Positions 12,601-24,611 of a stretch of DNA of 64,000 bases are shown piece after piece. The notes under the pieces were generated by a model. That model saw only the letters and a program-made list of their open reading frames with translations. It had not been told where the DNA came from and ran no database searches. The stretch spans positions 682,001-746,000 of the forward strand of contig VXAZ01009369.1 of assembly GCA_013399875.1 (NCBI GenBank), written 5' to 3'. The stretch's first letter is position 1. Every line of letters begins with the position of its first letter. A program made the translations under genes and the position numbers. Source of the DNA: Gymnorhina tibicen (lineage: Eukaryota > Chordata > Aves > Passeriformes > Artamidae).

Positions 12601-12895
12601 TTTCCTCTCTTTCTTTCTTTCTTTACGTCTTTCTCTTTTGTTTTCTTTCTTTCTTTAAATCTTGCACCCTCTTCCTCTCTCCACCCACTCCCTCTCTCAT
12701 TCTCCCTTCCTCTCTCACTGCAGCTTAATTTCCTCTCATCTGTTCTCTCCTCTTTCCTTCTTGCTTTTTTCTTTCTTCTTCTCCCTTTCCTTTCCTTTCC
12801 TTTCCTTTCCTTTCCTTTCCTTTCCTTTCCTTTCCTTTCCTTTCCTTTCCTTTCCTTTCCTTTCCTTTCCTTTCCTTTCCTTTCCTTTCCTTTCC
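12601..12895 (+). repeat. Polypyrimidine tract with purine complement
   Basis: About 295 bases consist almost wholly of C and T on the plus strand (TTTC repeats, then mixed CT, then the TTTCC array). The complement is almost pure A/G and, read as protein, gives a lysine/glutamate/arginine-rich pseudo-repeat that should not be taken for a gene. Long mirror-like homopurine-homopyrimidine tracts can form intramolecular triplex DNA, which is general knowledge and not shown here. Confidence 0.9.
12786..12895 (+). repeat. (TTTCC)22 pentanucleotide microsatellite
   Basis: Twenty-two perfect tandem copies of TTTCC (110 bp) with no interruption. The lack of point changes implies recent expansion and probable length polymorphism. 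Confidence 0.97.
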
Positions 12896-15800
12896 CCACA
12901 GCATCTAAAATACCCTTGAACAAATCTTTAAAATGTTCATGCAAGGAAAAATATGTACAGTATCATATGATTTTTTAATCTCTCCTTGGTTTACTGAAAG
13001 TGATACTGGTATCTCATGTCTTCACTAGCAGGGAAAAAAACCCCAGCTTGTATGTACATTTAATGGGGGAGTGAGGGGGGAAAAAAATCAGAACAGTAAT
13101 CCAGAACAGCAAACAAAACCCGTCCTTTGAGGGAGCAGTGGGAAATGACAACATACTTTCATTTTCCTACCTTTGGGGAAAGACTTTCAAAACAGTTCTG
13201 GGCATGATGTCCAAAAACTACATTTGAAGTAAAAGTATATAAGCCACTACATTCAAAGAGCATTAAGCATCTGTCTGAAACTCACTAAGGTAAGGAAATT
13301 CAGAATTAAGACTGTAACTCCATACTTAACTCACACCTTTGTAGTCAGTCCATATGGAATGACAGATCACCCACTGCTAAGAGACCACTGTGATTACAGA
13401 TTTAATGTTGAATGTCTTTGCTCTTTAAGTGCTGAACTGCAACATAGGAATGTTAACCTATTTGTTAGTTTTTCTTTTTTTTTTTTTTTTTACAGCAATG
13501 GGGATAAAAGCAAATAAAAACATATGAAAGCTTATGTTTTGAAATGGCTTTTATTTTAATTTTTGCAATTTCTGTTTTTTTTCCAGTGATGAAATTTGAA
13601 GAAAAACTAATTATGGGAAAAATCATGATTTTTTACTATGATCTTATGCCAAGTTTCAATCCAGTGCAAAATTTTACAGTCGTGTGAGCCCCTAAAGAGA
13701 GAGGTTTATAATGGAAGCATTGACAAACCCTTAAGCAGAGCAAGGCAAGTAGGTGTCTCTATAATATTGCTCAATAAGAACCTTGTAATTACAGCTCTCT
13801 ATAGAAGGTGGGAGTACAGGGGGAATGAAGGATTTTCCTCCATGTGATATTTCTGGCATAATTTGTGCTGAGGTTTGTTGAGCCATAACCACAACTCACT
13901 TCTCCACTAACAAAATATTAATGGTACAACAGTTTTTCACTAGACTTGTAAAAAAAAGTTGTTTCCTTACCAAAACTGTATTTTATTGCTTATCTTTCAA
14001 TTGTAGCTAAGAATATGGTTTTGAAATTTATCTAGTTTATGAAAATTGTCCTCTTGTGAGAGGAATATGTGACATTTCAGCAAAATCACACTTCGTTCCA
14101 AGGAAATGGATTTTGTGGGCTTTTATTTTGTGAGTTCAAAGTCTCCACTGTCAAGTCCTTTGAAACTATTCTTCTTTATCAAAATTTAAACAGGCATAAA
14201 AACTTTTCACTGATTCGTTCAGTCAGGTTACCCAGCTGCAGCTTCATCTTTAAAACTTTATGGCTATGATCTTCCATCTGTAATTCTTTCCATGTTGCAT
14301 TAAAGATCACCCTTGTCTGCTTGGATGTATCACTTTTTCTCCAACATCAAGACATTGCTCCTGTAACATCCTCCAAAGAAGAATAACCACAGAAAAGGCC
14401 TTGGAAATAACTTTTCAGGATTGGACCACATGGAAGAATACTGTAACTGTAATCTCATGTAGGATTTCTATCTCTAGGACAGGTAGGATGGAGAGGGAAG
14501 AAAAAGGAGAGAGATTATCTAGTAATTTCATATACAGTGAGACATGGAAATATTAGTATCAGTGTGGAAATGGACAGAAACATAAATCAAGGCATTCTGG
14601 TGAGATTAAAGACTGAGTGTAAAAGGTGTAGGCTTTTGGCAAGTATTCTTGAATATGAATGTCCTTTTTTTTCATTACACACTAATGGTCACTGTTCTTG
14701 GCCGTTTCTTGGGTCACGTTCCCATTAACCTGTCTTTGAGCTGGTTTTTTTCCATATAGTCTTTGATTTACAGCACATTAAATAAACTGAGATTAGCTTC
14801 CCTGAAACCAAGAGAGTTTTATGCCAGCATAAATCTGATATAGCTGAAAAGGCAGCTCAACTTTGAGGACATTAGGATTTGGCTTTAAATTACAGTGTTG
14901 AAAACCTCACAAAATTGAGTCCCTTCTATCAAATCCTGTAGGAAAGACAAATAATACTACTTTAGATCTTGCTCTCCAGGCTCACTGTACATGTACATGT
15001 CCATTGCTAAGCCCCATAGCTACTCATCTTTCCTTGCTGATGAAAGACTAACTTCCCATTCCTCTGAGGTGGATGAAAGGATGGCAGTGGTGTAAAGTGA
15101 AGGCTAAATGCTTTTAATCCAATCAGACAAAACCCCCTTAGCTCAGATGCTGATGAAAACAACATCTTCCCCACCAGCCCCAGCCCATGAAAGCAGAAGT
15201 TGTGCAGGGTCAGGCACTGGGCAGCGTTACTGTTGCATTCAAAACTGATATGGTTTTGCTCAACAAAGGTGTATGCCCAGGGCACCGGAACAGAGGTTGT
15301 CCCTTGATGATTTAACATCCCCTTCACCTCCCAGCCTCATTGTGGAGGGTATTGTGGCCTGCATCTCACAAAACAGCTGCATCACTCTCATGCCAGATGG
15401 GACTGATGATACTGACCCAACTCCTCTGACTGCTTTTGACTGCATTGACCTTGAGGCCAGAGATTTTCCCAGGGCTGCCTCATATTGTTGTTCTAGGATT
15501 ATATGTTCTCCAAAATTGTTGCTGAACTACAGCATGTATTTTACTATCCATATGTTTGGGGTTTTTTGGACAATAATTTAAGATCATAAAAATTTATATA
15601 TGAATCACACACTTGCAGGTGTATGTGGAACTTCCCAGATATATTAAGCTAAAAAGACCCAAACCAACTATGCTGTCTTCCCTTGCATGGGATTAATGGC
15701 TCATCCATCTTTGTTAGTTACTATTCCACATAGCTATTCCCAGCGCCTACTATAGGTTGTAATTTGGACTCAGTTAAAGCTTTCAGTGAACTGTAATAGT

Positions 15801-17171
15801 CTGTCATAACATCAAAAGCATTAACAAAATTAAGAAAATGGTTCTACTTCAATAAGACACCTGAGAATCCATCCAGGTATCTGCTCACAGGCATACTTAA
15901 ATTTGGGGCCTGATGCTCATTTCCCTCTAAGACGGCTAATACCATTTTAGAACAGAGATGTCAGGCAGTCCCATGAAAAACCAGGTTGGGTCCTGTGAGT
16001 TTAAAATGTCAGACAATAGAAAAAGAAAATGGTTAAGTCCTGAAAATTATTTTAACTCAACCAGAATATACACCCTATACATTGCTGGCCTTCATGCCAC
16101 AACAGAAATGTCTATATATTTATCACAATGGAACAGCAAATGCAATGTATATGTAATTTTGCCTTGAAAAGTTATGTTGGTGATGCAAGAATGATTCTTT
16201 TTAGCATGTGGAGGATTTAAGTTTAGAACCCTAATATAATTTAGATTTAAATTTCTAAAGCTTTAATATTTGCTGAGTGTTTAAAGAAGGAAGAGAGGGC
16301 AAAAGACAAAGAAAATTCATAGGAGCACTGGTAAGCACATATCATGACCCTCTGCCCACAGGACACAATGGTGGCTATTGTGCTGCATGCCCAAACTCAG
16401 ACTCTGGCTTCACCGGAAGGTGTAGGGCTACTGAAGGCTGCAGCTGGCCCTTGGTCTTCCAGCACACGTGTGTAATGTTAATGTTGCATGGTGCCTCTGA
16501 GGAGCCACGGTCCCTACTGGCCCTTCTCTTCCTCACTCATTCTGGAGAGGCTTAAGGCAGTGTGTGCGTGTCTGTAGGGGACACGTGGTCTTACTGATCT
16601 GCAATGATGTGGATTAATTTGTTGCCAGGCTTCCCACAAAGGATGCTGCTTCATACTCACTTGGAGGAGCTTGAAGAAGTCAGAAAATGACACTGTTCTC
16701 CCAGTGCTGAGAAGCTGATGAGGCCCAACAAAGCATAAGAGTCCTGGTAGCTGTTTCAGTGGCCTTGAGGGGAAAAAATGAAGGACAAATCTGCCTTAGC
16801 TGCTTGCCCTTCTGAAATAATAGTTGTGCTTATATAAAACACAGATACATATATATGTTTCAGATGAATATTTCCCAAGAGAGCCTTTTTACTCTGGATA
16901 GGGACAACAGCCTTTGATGGGCTATTTCTTTCTTGTGTGCAAGGTAATTTTGGATCTTGTACCCAGACTGCGACAAAATCCCCATTTACTAAACTTACTC
17001 AGACCATCCCTCCCTTGGCCATACTCCCTGGGACAGCGTGCCATCCTCCTGGAAAGCTGTCTGGTTGATTGTGATTCTTCTGACATGTTTTGACATTAAC
17101 CTAATTGTCTGGGAAATCATTGCAAAGCTCCCAGCTCAGTGTAAAAATCACTTCCATTTCCTTTCTGGGTT
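12896..17171. other. Noncoding interval
   Basis: No supported gene. A T17 run lies at 13475-13491. A stretch at about 15000-15580 has unusually few stops, with frames of 106 and 61 codons on minus and 102 on plus, and higher GC. Another GC-richer patch lies at 16330-16560 with a 92-codon frame. Neither matches a protein I know, and overlapping open frames on both strands point to base composition rather than coding. Confidence 0.5.
13475..13491 (+). repeat. Poly-T tract (17 T)
   Basis: Seventeen uninterrupted T followed by ACAG. It mimics a splice acceptor, but no open exon follows it. Confidence 0.85.
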
Positions 17172-17292
17172 CGTGGCACTTAGGGACATGGTTTAATGCT
17201 GGGCTTGGCAGGACTGGGTCAAGCATCAAGCTGTTTGACTTGATTATCTTAAGGGTCTTTTCCAACACAAATAATTCTATGATTTTATGATC
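17172..17292 (+). mobile_element. CR1 LINE 3' end, sense
   Basis: TGGCACTTAGGGACATGGTTTA followed by a GGCTTGGCAGGACTGGG stretch and ending AATTCTATGATTTTATGA is the diverged 3' end of a CR1 element. Only the last ~120 bp survive. Divergence in the tail octamers (ATTCTATG, ATTTTATG) indicates an older insertion than the 9-kb copy. Confidence 0.85.
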
Positions 17293-20098
17293 TTTTAGGG
17301 GAAAAAATAGCCAGCCAGAAGCACCTGAAAAGGCTAGAGGGTATTATATCTCTTTGTGCTTGAATATTATGTGCAGTTCTGTTTTTTCACATCAAAAAAG
17401 TAAAACTAGTAGAGGGAAAAGTAACAAGGATATGGACAAATGTGTGGACAAAAAAAATGGAGAAACTTCTGCAGGAGCAAGGAAGGAGGTTTACAGCCTA
17501 ATAAAGAGACACAGCACATACATTATTAGTGCACATACTGAAAGCCTAAGAAGGCATAAACAGCTCAGACAATATGATTAAAAAAAGATTATTTATACTA
17601 TCTCCATAAAAAACCTGGGGAGATATCAAATAAAAAGATCAGCTGTCAGAGTGAAAGCCTGCGAATGGCAATGCTTACTCATACATAAGAAGTCTTTGTG
17701 GAAATCATTGCAGATGTTATGTAGCCCAACAGTTTTTTTGTGATTGGTTAAGTCCTTGGAAATACAATCCAACAAAGGCTGTTAAACCAAATCATCTATC
17801 TCTGTCTCAGAAATCGCAGGCCACTTAGATATGTAGAAAAATCTTGGTGAAATGTTGTTTATCACAGACAGTTGGGTGAAAGAGGGAGAAGCCAGGGCTA
17901 ACTTTCTTAAAGATTTATAAGTGATTTCTAATCTCTCAGTATATTTCTAGGATTCACAGAAAGACCATTCTGACTGGCCTTAACTCAGGATTAATGTTAA
18001 CTAAATTTAAATTTTCATCTGGAGAAGATAAAACAATAGTGAACTAAAACACCTCATAGAAACAACAACATAAAAAATAAAATTAATAATCCATACAACT
18101 TCACAAATTAACCTTTGCATTTTCATCAGGAGAAGAAGGGAAGATAACTTGGAATCTCTGTTGAATTTTTTTCCTATAGAATAGTTATAAACCATACTAA
18201 ATTTAGATGATTATTGAAAGAAATAAACTGGAAAAGTCCATGGATACCCAGTGCCAAAATCCACAGTAATTCCAGCTCCCTAGCTGCAAGGTTTTGAGTA
18301 TCTCAGCAAAATACTTTATTTTCTAAAAAAGCAGTAGAGAAGTCAAATCAATGAACAACCAATAATGCAGAGAGGATAAAGTGTAAGAAATTTTATATCT
18401 GTAACCAAAGGAGTGACAGAGAAGAAAAACTGCCTTATATGACACCCCTCTTTACACAGGAGGAGAAAAAAATCCCCATGAGTAACCATAGTACTCTGTT
18501 GCCTCTCATATTAATTATTAGAGCAGGAAACATCACAAGGAAATGTGAAGAGCCAGAAGGAGCAGAGGCATTCTTCAAAAAGCTGGAAAGTGAATTGCAT
18601 TGCAAGTTGGATTTCAACAAAATGAACTCACAGAACTTGAAGAAATACCTTAAGATTGCTACCCAGTAATGCAAAAAAGCTAATTAGAAAATAGATTTAA
18701 AGGAAAAAAGAACCTCTGGAGGAAGAGACAGGAAATAAGACGAGAAAAAACAGCATAATATGCAATAGAAAAAGAAAAGTATGCCAGGTGAAAGACAGCT
18801 TCTACAGTCAGTGTAATTCATGGTATTATTACCATTAGAGTGATATACTAAAACCTGGAAATACGTGTTCCTTGCAGGTGACTATATAAGATTTCTAGTC
18901 AGCTATCTAAGATGTAGGTATTTTTATTTTGTTTCTAGAGCAAGGGAAGATAAATGCCATGGTCTTCAGCACCCTTAAAATTTTAGGACCACTGGACTTC
19001 AGTCAGATTCTCCAGCCCTGGGATTTCTTTACTTTTTATTCTTTACTTTTTGCCAGAGAAAAAAAAATTCCAGAAAGATGATCTGAATAGCACTGTACTA
19101 GGTGTCAGTATTCTTCTGTAAGGGTATACATTACTTTATGAAGTAGAAGAGCTGAGATCAAGTCTTTAGTCTTAATCAGAGGATGGACTTGAATCATATT
19201 CTTCTAGAACCAGAGTCTGTACCCTCACTGTTGGCATGTCTTTGAAACTGCTCAATTCTCTCTCTCATTTTGACTAAGACCATCTTCCTGGAGATAAAAA
19301 AAACCACCGTCTAAATAATTTTTTGTTGAAGTTTTATCAAAACTAGCACAAACTCACCGAAAAAAAAAGTCCTTCCAGTAAAAGACAATGTCACACGGGA
19401 AAACCCCACAACAACTTCAATGGAAAATCCTTTCTTAGACCTATGATGACTTTTATAAGACAAACAACAGAAAGATATGTAAGAGGAAACATAAACAAGG
19501 GGAGATGGAACTGCTTAAGCTTACAAATTCCTGTAAATATTCTAATGCCATTTAGCCTATCGAGTTTGTGTGGAGCCCCTTGTGTTCCCAGGAATGCATT
19601 CTGTGGTGCTGTGACATCACAGGCAGCTTCATCAGCACCTCCGTCCTACAATAGAAAGGGAGGTAACCATTTAGAACCTTAAATCTCGCTAAAAAATTGT
19701 GTGACGTGACTTTCTATGTGGCATGAGAGAAATGAAGTTTGGCGCCAGACTGGAGAAACCTGCATTGCTAATAGTGAGACTGGACAGATCCTGTGATCTC
19801 AGTGACACACTGACACATTGGAAGGACACTGATACAGCAAGTGCTGCCTGATCCACACTGCCTCTGAAGGAATCTGGTATTTAGCTCTGTGAACAGCTGC
19901 TCTGCAGCTAGTGACATGAATTCCTCATTAGCAATGTGTGATTAATATGTGCTTTTCTGGAAGTATGCATATTTTTTCCTTCAGCTTCATGACCTCTCTC
20001 TTCCTCTCTCCAGAAAGGGTTTAATTTCTCCTACAATTAACCTCATTTTGTAGAACAAGTGTGTTTCATTAAAATTCAATGCTTTACTGAGGAGAGAT
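17293..20098. other. Noncoding interval, possible old LINE relic at its start
   Basis: Positions 17320-17590 contain phrases such as TTATGTGCAGTTCTG, then AAAAAAGTAAAACTAG and GGGAAAAGTAACAAGGA, in the order seen in very old CR1/L2/L3-type LINE 3' regions (..TGTGCAGTTCTGG.. / ..AAAAGGATATAG.. / ..AGAGAAGGGCAACAA..). This is weak. The rest is AT-rich unique DNA without a gene. Confidence 0.35.
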
Positions 20099-20162
20099 GA
20101 ATCACAGAATCACAGAATATTCTGGGTTGGAAGGGACCCTCTAAGTGAATGGCCCATGTGGA
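20099..20162 (-). mobile_element. TguSINE1-like SINE fragment, antisense
   Basis: The left end is a complementary CR1-type tail (AATCACAGAATCACAGAATA, then TTGGAAGGGACCC). It jumps directly to TCTAAGTGAATGGCCCATGTGG. On the minus strand this reads ..CATGGGCCATTCACTTAGA then GGGTCCC. That is the join between a tRNA-Ile 3' end (..GGGCCA) and the CR1-derived tail of the zebra finch SINE TguSINE1, with about 23 bp of the tail missing and the tRNA head mostly lost. It is related to the better copy at 34.6 kb. Confidence 0.7.
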
Positions 20163-21397
20163 AGATACAACTAATCAGGATTTATATATCCTGCTGGTTT
20201 TGGGGGGAGATGCTTCCAGTCTCAGAGGTGGAGATAACTAACTTCTTTTTCTCTCCAAATCGAATAAATATCAATAGTACCTCATGTTGGCTTCCAAAGC
20301 AAATCCTTAGTACCTAAAGGAGAGTGTCTACCTCTCACTTCTTCTTGGGGTTTTTGTTACAGCAAAGCAGCAATGATGTGAAGAAAGAGTAAATTATGGG
20401 ATTGAGGCCAGTCAAGGTAACGGCTGAAACAGAAGCAGGAATGTGAGCCATGGTAGTCGCTCTTCAGTCTGCTGGAAGGGATTTTAATTATGCGTCTAAA
20501 ACTCTGTGACTTTGCAGAACAAATAAAAATTTCAGCTAAGTATAACATTCACATGGAATGCCATTAGATGTTAAGTAACAGACCCAATGCCTTTTACCAC
20601 TGTTAGAAAGATCATACTCTATTTTGTTTTCATTTAAACGAGACAATATTTTGTCCTTTATTTCAATAGCTATTAGAAAATTCAATGTATTTAGAGGGTG
20701 GCAGCGTTTTGGGTTTTTTTCCCAATTTTTGCTTTACATCTCTTGTCAATGTGTTGTCTATGTGCTGTCTTTCTGAAACATTGTAGTAATTACACTTAGG
20801 TTCAAATTTGTAGAAGAATCTCTTTATAGCCTCTCAATTGCTGTGAAAGCCAGCAAATAAGTGTGTGGTAATTAAGCACTTAAAAATAGAGCCTTGTTTG
20901 CTTATAGATCTTCTGGTGTTTAGGTTTGAAGAAGTACTAAGTAAAAAGTGTATGAATTCCAGGTTTTCAGTAAGATGACTTTTCTAACAATGGAAAAAAA
21001 TGGTAACAGGTAAATAAAGAATTGAAAAACTGTGATTTTCAAATGGAGTGCTACAAAGTACTGTAATAAGAGACCAGAGAAAAATTATTTGAAAAACACT
21101 TGTATAATGTTTGAGAATATGACTGTAGCATCTGCTTCTGAGTGCCTAATTTTCTCTGACTCCTTGCAGCCCTGATGGGAAGACAACATGAAAAGTCATT
21201 GTCACGATTTTCCTAAAAGGAGAGCACAGTTATACTTGCCATGCGGGAACAGCAATGGCAGACTGAAATAATTCAGTTAGCTGTCAGTTTATATCAGCTG
21301 AAGGATTTTATACACTTGATTTTTTTATTTATTTTTCTGCTTAGCTAGTACTCTTCTGTGTTAGCATACCTACTGTTCTCAAACAATAGGATTCAAG
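20163..21397. other. Noncoding interval
   Basis: Unique AT-rich sequence. No gene or repeat recognised. Confidence 0.6.
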
Positions 21398-21520
21398 GTG
21401 AGGTCACCCCAGTGCAGAGCAGAGTGGGACAATCCCCTCCCTTGCCTGGCTGGTGATGCTGTGCCTGATGCACCCCAGGACATGGCTGGCCCTCCTGGCT
21501 GCCAGGGCACTGCTGGCTCA
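21398..21520 (-). mobile_element. Internal CR1 fragment lacking both ends, antisense
   Basis: From GTGAGGTCACCCCAGTGCAG to GCACTGCTGGCTCAT this matches 9450-9573 of the CR1 at 9 kb with only about six differences by eye in ~124 bases. Both edges are abrupt. There is no CR1 3' tail on the left and no continuing ORF2 on the right. A normal CR1 insertion keeps its 3' end, so this copy needs a later deletion, template switching or another transfer route. Confidence 0.9.
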
Positions 21521-24500
21521 TACAGATGTGTGGAGGAAAACAATGTGTTTTACGGAGACTTCACTAAATAGATACCTACTACAGAGTACAGGACTGTACT
21601 CTTGTGTGACATCACCTTGCTCTGAGGCATTGCATTTGGTTCTCTCCATGCACACCTCTGGGGTTGCCATCCACTACATTGGACAGACAGAATTTGTAAC
21701 ACAAACCCAGACTCTGGCCAGAGCACTGCAACATCAGGGGATCTAGCAGATTTACCAGCAGATCTCGCCTGAGATACGAGGGAAATCCTGCTTGGGAGGA
21801 GACTTGTCTACAAGAACAAGTGTAGGTAGAGAGACATTAACACCTTGGTGCTGTGCTATCAGGTGTCTGCCATTTCAGGTTGTGCTTCTTTGCTTCTTTT
21901 TATCTTCTTGACTTTCTGTCCCTACCATTTGTTTCTTAAAGCACAGACTGCATGTGGGAAAGTGCTGGTAGGAAAGTTCTTAGTGTATGTGAGATATTAA
22001 TGTACTCTCTATTGCCTCAAACTGAGAGGAAGCAAACCCTTCTATCTGCATTTTCCTTTGATGTTATCTGGCATATATCCAGGAGCTGTACTAAAGCTGG
22101 CTTCCCAGTTCTTCTCTTTGCACGGCTACATCCATACCCCATATCAATGTCCCCTCCTGTCCCCTTGATTACTGCTCCCCATACTTTGCCTTTTTTCTTC
22201 TATGTCCTTGCTCTTGCTGCCTACAAAGTCCCCAAATTAGCCTCAGCCAAAATGGTGACACTGGGGGATTAAGTGTTAAGTTTAAAGGAAGCACCCTTTT
22301 CACTGTTGCAGTAGTTTCAGAAGGGGGGAAAAAAAGGTGTTCTGAGCTTTTAACCAATATGAAGCATGATATGGTAGACCAGCCAAGTCACACAACACAA
22401 ATGTTTCCAGCAGAGAAAGATATTTTCGTTACTGCAAAATTCTAGCTATTTCGCACCATCCATTATGTTGATCCATGAGCATCTTCTTCTTAGGAAAAAA
22501 AAGCCAAAAAATATGCTTTAATTTGATGCACGGATTGCATGGCAAGGCAGTTCACTTGGCACGATCCACAGAGCCTGTTATTCTCCTTCACCCTGTTCCG
22601 AGCTCTGAAAACACCATTCTGGCAAATGACATCACTGCATAATTTCTCAACTGGACCAGTATCCAATGCTTTCATTGTCAGAGGACACATCTAACGTGTT
22701 TCATTCTCTAAAGCAAGGACTGTCTACTGGAGTGCCCCTGCAGTGACCAACTCCTTTCAGTAGCACTGCCTTGAGAACAAAATGCTGTATGCACCCTGAA
22801 GGAGTGAAGGAAGGAAGAAGGGAATGAAGAAAACAAAGACAAAACCACGGAAGAGCTGGCACAGACACAGCTGAGGAAGATAACGAAAGGGTAAAGAGAC
22901 TCCATGGAAAGCATGGTGGGTAACATGCCGGAGCACTGTAAAACAGCCTATATAAACCTCTTCTGTTTTGCTTGAGTTTAAAGTTTTAACTTGGCAAATG
23001 ATCATCTCTGTTTAATAATACTTTTTACTGGTCTCAGTTGTGTGTTTAATCCTTCTCTTTTCTACTGTTCACAGAGTTTAATTTGGCATCCTCATTGTTA
23101 TTTATTAAAAATTCATTGAAAATATCTTTGCATTCATGGGTTCCAGTCTTGAGTGATTCATTAATATGGCCACCTTCACTAATTCATTAAACAATTCATT
23201 AAAATGCCTGCATTCACTGAACATTCAGATGCTTTATTTTAATCTCCAAACGTGCAGAATTTAAAAATCTCCTGACACAGTACACTAAAATCCCCACACG
23301 ATAAAGGTTTCATAACATTGTACCCACCCCTTAATGCATGTGTTAATCACAAATCTTATATGGAAAGTTGTGCACATTGTTTACAGGTGGTCTGTGTGGA
23401 ATACATTCCTTATTTTATTCCTACCATTAAATGTAGTATCTCAGATTAAACTCTTCACTGTGTTGGGAAAACTTCCCTGTCCAACCATCCAGGAGCCACT
23501 CTGGCAGTCACTCTTGCACCAGCTGAGCTGGGACTGAAGCCCCTTCACAGCTACGCACTCCACACTCACACAGTCAGACCAGGTTTCCTTACAGGCTTCA
23601 CGCCAGGTTTCTCAGAGCGGAACCTCAGATGTCCAGATCCTTACAATAATTTAATCATAGTGCAATAACTAAATATCTAAATAACAAAATAACAGCCAGA
23701 TCTGGACGGCTCTGAGGAGGGACCCCTAACAGAAGAACCTCTGCACTTTTACAGTCAAAGCATGGAAAAGTCTGGGGGTAGTTGGCTCCTGCTGTGTCTC
23801 TCCGTGTCTGGTCATCTGTCTCTGCCACAGGTACCTGAGCCCTTTGTTCTGCAAAGGGTTGGCAGTTCCTGCCCTCTTTCTTCAGGCTTGGGCTGGGGCT
23901 CTTGTCCTCCAAGAGCTCAACCTCCGGTTTGCACACTGAGGTACCTGCACTGAATGTACTCCTTGACAGCTGGGCTACCACTCCAGCCATCTGCACACTT
24001 CCATCCTTAATTCACAAAAGTAGAACCACACAGCAGCAAAGAGCTGCTGTAAGAGCTTGGGTTCTCTTAACAGCCTTTTCCTTTCCACCTCATACGTCCT
24101 TCCTATGGTCTGAAGTTACTGGACCACCAAAAACTTGTTTGCTTCAAACACTAGAAAGTTTCTCACCCAGGGTTTTTGCATGCTGCCTCTAAAGTGCCAG
24201 TAGAGTGGATGTGCTAAGACATGAGATATGCAATGTTTGGCCTCTGATTTGCTTTGTCTTCAGGTCAGCCTCCCAGGACATGTAATATGCAAAATGCCAG
24301 ATATAAATGCAAGATGGGAACAGCACAATGGCAGAGCAAGAGGGCTTTGGAGGCCTGACTGGATAAGGGAGGGCTGATTTCAAAAAGTCCCAGTGCTGTG
24401 TGGATGCAAATTACTCCAAGTGCCAGAATGTTAGCTCTGGGACAATGTGGCATGCACCACGCATGGAATTGTTTTTGTGAGTGACTCAATAGAGGTTTGG

Positions 24501-24572
24501 AAAAGCTGGACCATGTTTCAATTATAAACATGTGCTAAGAATGGAAATGTCTTCTCCGGATAAGTGCCTGAA
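21521..24572. other. Noncoding interval with a GC-rich patch
   Basis: No supported gene. Positions 23460-24200 are clearly GC-richer than their surroundings, with open frames on both strands (113 codons minus at 23655-23996; 96 codons plus at 23902-24192). They could be part of an old LTR or an unannotated transcript, but I recognise no LTR ends, TATA box or polyadenylation signal with confidence. Confidence 0.45.
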
Positions 24573-24611
24573 TAATTTACAGTTATAATTTACAGTAATA
24601 ATTTACAGTTG
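24573..24611 (+). repeat. 13-bp tandem repeat, 3 copies
   Basis: The unit TAATTTACAGTTA occurs three times in a row (third copy ends TTG, second ends TAA), with only terminal-base differences. It is a simple local duplication. Confidence 0.9.

Noticed and set aside
12597..12944. 115-codon minus-strand open frame rich in Lys/Glu/Arg with a regular repeat
   Set aside because: It is the translation of the complement of the TTTCC/TTTC microsatellite. Both strands are open because the simple repeat lacks stops, so it is not a gene.
13468..13520. T17-ACAG as a splice acceptor
   Set aside because: The downstream sequence meets stops quickly in all frames and no donor pairs with it. A homopolymer followed by CAG is common.
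15007..15581. Overlapping open frames of 106, 61 and 102 codons on both strands
   Set aside because: Simultaneous openness on both strands reflects locally higher GC and fewer stops. No splice pattern or known domain was seen.
23655..24192. GC-rich region with frames on both strands, considered as an LTR
   Set aside because: I could not find TG..CA ends, flanking duplications, a TATA box or an AATAAA in workable positions, so it is left as an unexplained GC-rich patch.
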